From: Mesorhizobium sp. SARCC-RB16n
GTDB lineage: Bacteria; Pseudomonadota; Alphaproteobacteria; Rhizobiales; Rhizobiaceae
Direction: 5' to 3'
Length of the DNA: 64,000 bases
NCBI RefSeq assembly: GCF_008520305.1
Contig: NZ_ML703270.1
Location: 38,005-102,004, forward strand
The notes beneath the pieces are model-generated. The model saw only the letters and a list, made by a program, of their open reading frames with translations, searched no databases and was not told the origin of the DNA. Positions 61,726-64,000 of this stretch are shown here, one piece after another. A program made the translations under genes and the position numbers. How positions within the stretch are numbered: the stretch's first letter is position 1; every line of letters starts with the position of its first letter.

Positions 61726-62748
61726 CTGGCACAGAAGATCAAGCTGTCGACGATCGCGGATGCGCTCGGCGTGTCCACGGCCACGGTTTCGCTGGCGCTG
61801 CGCGACAGCCCGCTGGTTGCCGGCTCGACGCGCGACCGCATCAAGGAACATGCGCGCGCCATCGGCTATATCTACAACCGCCGCGCCGCCAGCCTGCGCA
61901 CTTCGCGCTCGGGCATCGTCGGTGTCGTCGTGCACGACATCATGAACCCGTTCTTCGCCGAGATCCTGCGCTCGATCGAGAGCGAGCTCGACCGCAGCCG
62001 GCAGACCTTCATCCTGTCCAATCACTATGATCAGCTCGAAAAGCAGCGCACCTTCATCGATACGCTGCTGCAGCTCGGCGCCGACGGCGTCATCATGTCG
62101 CCGGCCATCGGCACGCCCGCGTCCGACATCGTCATGGCCGAGGAGAACGGCCTGCCGGCGGTGCTGATCGCACGCACCGTCGAGGGCGCCGACGTGCCGG
62201 TGTTTCGCGGCGACGATGCCTATGGCACGGGCCTCGCCACCAACCACCTGATCTCGCTCGGCCACAAGCGTATTGCCATGGTCGGCGGCACCGACCAGAC
62301 CTCGACCGGGCGTGACCGCTACCAGGGCTATGTCAACGCCATGGAGGCGGCCGGGCTCGAAGTCAGGCCCTCCTGGCGCATCGCCGGCCCGCGTACCAAG
62401 CAGGCCGGTTTCGAGGCCGCCGGGCAGTTCCTGGCGCTAAAGGACAGACCGACCGCCGCTTGCTGCTGGAACGATCTCGTCGCCATCGGCTTGATGAACG
62501 GCATCGCGCGTGCCGGCCTGGTGCCGGGCGTCGACATCTCCGTCACCGGCTATGACGATCTCGAAGAGGCGGCGATCGCCACGCCGGCGCTGACCACCGT
62601 CTGGAACGGCCAGCGCGAGGTTGGCCGCCGCGCCGCCAGCGCGCTGCTCGACAAGCTCAATGGCCAGACGGTGCGGCCCTCGCAGGAATTGATCAGGCCG
62701 GAGCTGCATGTGCGCCAGTCGACCGGCAAGCCGGTGGAGCGTGCATGA
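61726..62748 (+). CDS. LacI-family regulator with probable CTG start
   Basis: The protein has about 340 residues. The helix-turn-helix LSTIADALGVSTATVSLALRD is complete only if translation begins before the first GTG at 61771. In frame upstream there is no ATG, GTG or TTG before a stop at 61702, but a CTG at 61726 has GGGGAG 7 nt ahead and gives a normal LacI beginning (MAQKIKLST). The effector domain is complete. The stop overlaps the dehydrogenase gene (ATGA), so that enzyme is probably its target. The inducer may be a sugar acid. Confidence 0.83.
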   Translation: MAQKIKLSTIADALGVSTATVSLALRDSPLVAGSTRDRIKEHARAIGYIYNRRAASLRTSRSGIVGVVVHDIMNPFFAEILRSIESELDRSRQTFILSNHYDQLEKQRTFIDTLLQLGADGVIMSPAIGTPASDIVMAEENGLPAVLIARTVEGADVPVFRGDDAYGTGLATNHLISLGHKRIAMVGGTDQTSTGRDRYQGYVNAMEAAGLEVRPSWRIAGPRTKQAGFEAAGQFLALKDRPTAACCWNDLVAIGLMNGIARAGLVPGVDISVTGYDDLEEAAIATPALTTVWNGQREVGRRAASALLDKLNGQTVRPSQELIRPELHVRQSTGKPVERA

Positions 62749-63728
62749 CCCAGGCCGAATATCTGCAAGCCGTTGCCATTCTGGTGCCGGCGGATTTCAG
62801 CGACCATGCTGTCGCGCGCATCGACCGGACGTTCAGGCGCGTCGGCATCGAGCGCGCCGATCCGGCGCTGGTTACCGAGGAGATGCGCCGCACCGTGCGC
62901 GGCATTGCATCCTTTGCCGGCATCAGCGCGGCGATGATGGATGCATTGCCCAACCTCGAACTCATCGCCTCATTCGGTGTCGGCTACGATTCGGTCGATG
63001 TCCGCCATGCGGCGGCGAAGAACGTCATGGTCACCAACACACCCGACGTGCTGACCGAGGAGGTCGCCGACACCGCGATCGGGCTGCTGATCAACACCAT
63101 CCGCGACCTGCCGCGCGCCGAGACCTGGTTGCGTGACGGCAGCTGGGTTCGCAAGGGCAACTATCCGCTGAGCCGGCTGACCTTGCGTGCGCGCCGTGTC
63201 GGTATTTTCGGCATGGGTCGCATCGGGCAAGCGATTGCCCGGCGGCTGGAAGCCTTCGGACTGCCGGTCGCCTATCACAACAGGCGTCGTGTCGAAGGTC
63301 TTGCCTACCAGTACCACCCGACGTTGAAGGGCTTGGCCGAGGCAATCGACACACTGATTTCGGTGGCGCCCGGCGGTGCTTCGACGCAGAAGGCGGTCAA
63401 TGCCGAGGTCCTGTCGGCGCTCGGCGCGAACGGCGTCTTCGTCAACATCGGACGCGGCAGCACGGTCGACGAGGCGGCTCTCGCGGCCGCTCTCGCCGAC
63501 GGCACCATCGCCGCCGCCGGACTCGATGTCTTCGCCGACGAGCCGAATGTCCCCAAGGCGTTGCTCGACTTGCCAAACACCTCTTTGCTGCCGCATGTCG
63601 GCTCGGCCTCGGAGCACACGCGCCGCGCCATGGCGGACCTGTGCGTCGACAATCTGGTGTCCTGGTTCACCGAGCGCCGGCCGCTGACCCCAGTGCCGGA
63701 GACGGCTGACGTTCAGGCGCGCGCTTGA
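62745..63728 (+). CDS. D-isomer-specific 2-hydroxyacid dehydrogenase
   Basis: The product has 327 residues. The NAD(P) site reads VGIFGMGRIGQAIARRLE, the catalytic Arg lies in NIGRGSTVDEAAL, Glu in DVFADEPNVP and His in LLPHVGSAS. These residues fit hydroxypyruvate/glyoxylate reductases of the GhrB type. The ATG overlaps the stop of the LacI regulator. Reduction of glyoxylate or hydroxypyruvate would link it with the glyoxylate made by purine breakdown, but the different regulator points to another carbon source such as a sugar acid. Confidence 0.83.
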   Translation: MTQAEYLQAVAILVPADFSDHAVARIDRTFRRVGIERADPALVTEEMRRTVRGIASFAGISAAMMDALPNLELIASFGVGYDSVDVRHAAAKNVMVTNTPDVLTEEVADTAIGLLINTIRDLPRAETWLRDGSWVRKGNYPLSRLTLRARRVGIFGMGRIGQAIARRLEAFGLPVAYHNRRRVEGLAYQYHPTLKGLAEAIDTLISVAPGGASTQKAVNAEVLSALGANGVFVNIGRGSTVDEAALAAALADGTIAAAGLDVFADEPNVPKALLDLPNTSLLPHVGSASEHTRRAMADLCVDNLVSWFTERRPLTPVPETADVQARA

Positions 63729-64000
63729 GTGCCCGGCTTCGCCATATTTATTAACATCGCAAGCTTCACCGTTGTTGTCGCCAGTCGTGACGTTGGACCA
63801 GCGGAGATTGGTACTGCGCCCAGGTCTCGGTTCCGGAATCGCGATCTGATTCGCATTGGCGGCCGATCAGCGACGTCTGTCGATGCCGACGCGGATAGGG
63901 CGGTCACCATTCGCCTAATGCATGTCGCCCGGAAGTGTCCTCGGTTCCGGGATAACGACATGCATAAAATCAGAAGCTTACAGCAGGTCGGGCGAATCCT
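63729..64000. other. Intergenic region at the right edge
   Basis: About 270 nt contain no convincing gene. An 82-codon minus-strand frame (63713-63961) has no family features and runs through the palindromic repeat at 63918-63965. A gene may begin beyond the edge. Confidence 0.5.
63918..63965. repeat. Nested palindromic intergenic repeat
   Basis: ATGCATGTCG (63918-63927) and CGACATGCAT (63956-63965) are perfect 10-bp inverted repeats. Inside them CCCGGAA and TTCCGGG form a second 7-bp pair around a 10-nt loop. The result is a 48-nt hairpin followed by AAAA. I recall elements of this form (ATGCATGTCG ... CGACATGCAT) as frequent between Mesorhizobium genes; this should be verified by search. 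Confidence 0.75.

Noticed and set aside
63713-63961. An 82-codon minus-strand frame at the right edge
   Set aside because: It runs through a palindromic repeat and into the end of the dehydrogenase gene, with no protein features.

Overview
The window is high-GC, gene-dense DNA from a member of the Rhizobiales, most likely Mesorhizobium. The evidence is three tandem DUF680-type small exported proteins (a family I associate with Mesorhizobium), an aglEFGAK alpha-glucoside operon with divergent aglR, RIME1-like two-palindrome repeats, a long palindromic intergenic repeat near the right end of a type I associate with Mesorhizobium, and many 4-nt ATGA/GTGA gene overlaps. No tRNA, rRNA, CRISPR array, transposase, integrase or phage gene was seen, so this looks like chromosomal metabolic DNA.

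Layout, left to right. 0-3 kb: the 3' end of an alkB-like gene and two multi-pass membrane proteins, one GT87-like. 3.1-8.4 kb (minus strand): a tight six-gene operon of a PqqD-like protein, an HPr-kinase-like P-loop protein, three family 2 glycosyltransferases (two of them tandem paralogues) and a nucleotidyltransferase; it resembles the poorly understood HprK-related A / PqqD-like modification systems. 8.5-11.2 kb: glycine betaine monooxygenase gbcAB, preceded by a cobalamin riboswitch. 11.7-12.5 kb: the DUF680 triplet and a bidirectional terminator. 12.6-20.5 kb: aglEFGAK and aglR with two matching operator palindromes. 20.5-24.0 kb: an unknown membrane protein, then an ECF sigma factor, an anti-sigma factor with a protease-propeptide-like outer domain, and a secreted subtilisin-like protease. 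24.1-34.0 kb: an oligopeptide-type ABC transporter with two Tat-type binding proteins, an alkaline-phosphatase-superfamily enzyme and a CocE/NonD hydrolase.

34.0-51.5 kb: an MqsRA toxin-antitoxin pair, then a purine catabolic island. guaD makes xanthine, xdhABC makes urate, puuD makes 5-hydroxyisourate, hiuH makes OHCU, a PuuE-UraD fusion makes allantoin and opens it to allantoate, allE makes ureidoglycolate, allA releases glyoxylate, and a glycerate 2-kinase fits the later fate of that carbon. A cytidine-deaminase-fold enzyme, two LLM flavin monooxygenases, a LysR regulator and a UPF0303 protein are interleaved. No allantoate amidohydrolase or allantoicase is present. xdhC carries a 126-bp in-frame RIME1-like element.

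51.5-64 kb: a UdgX-type uracil-DNA-binding protein, a glutamine-synthetase-like ligase with a class III aminotransferase, a WD40 protein, a GNAT/DUF1778 toxin-antitoxin pair under a large palindrome, a CobW GTPase, MarR and AraC regulators, a broken DUF2000 gene, a DMT exporter, and a LacI regulator (probable CTG start) overlapping a 2-hydroxyacid dehydrogenase. The observations most worth following are the B12 riboswitch on gbcAB, the sigma/anti-sigma/protease cassette, the PqqD/HprK-like/glycosyltransferase operon and the RIME1 insertion in xdhC.
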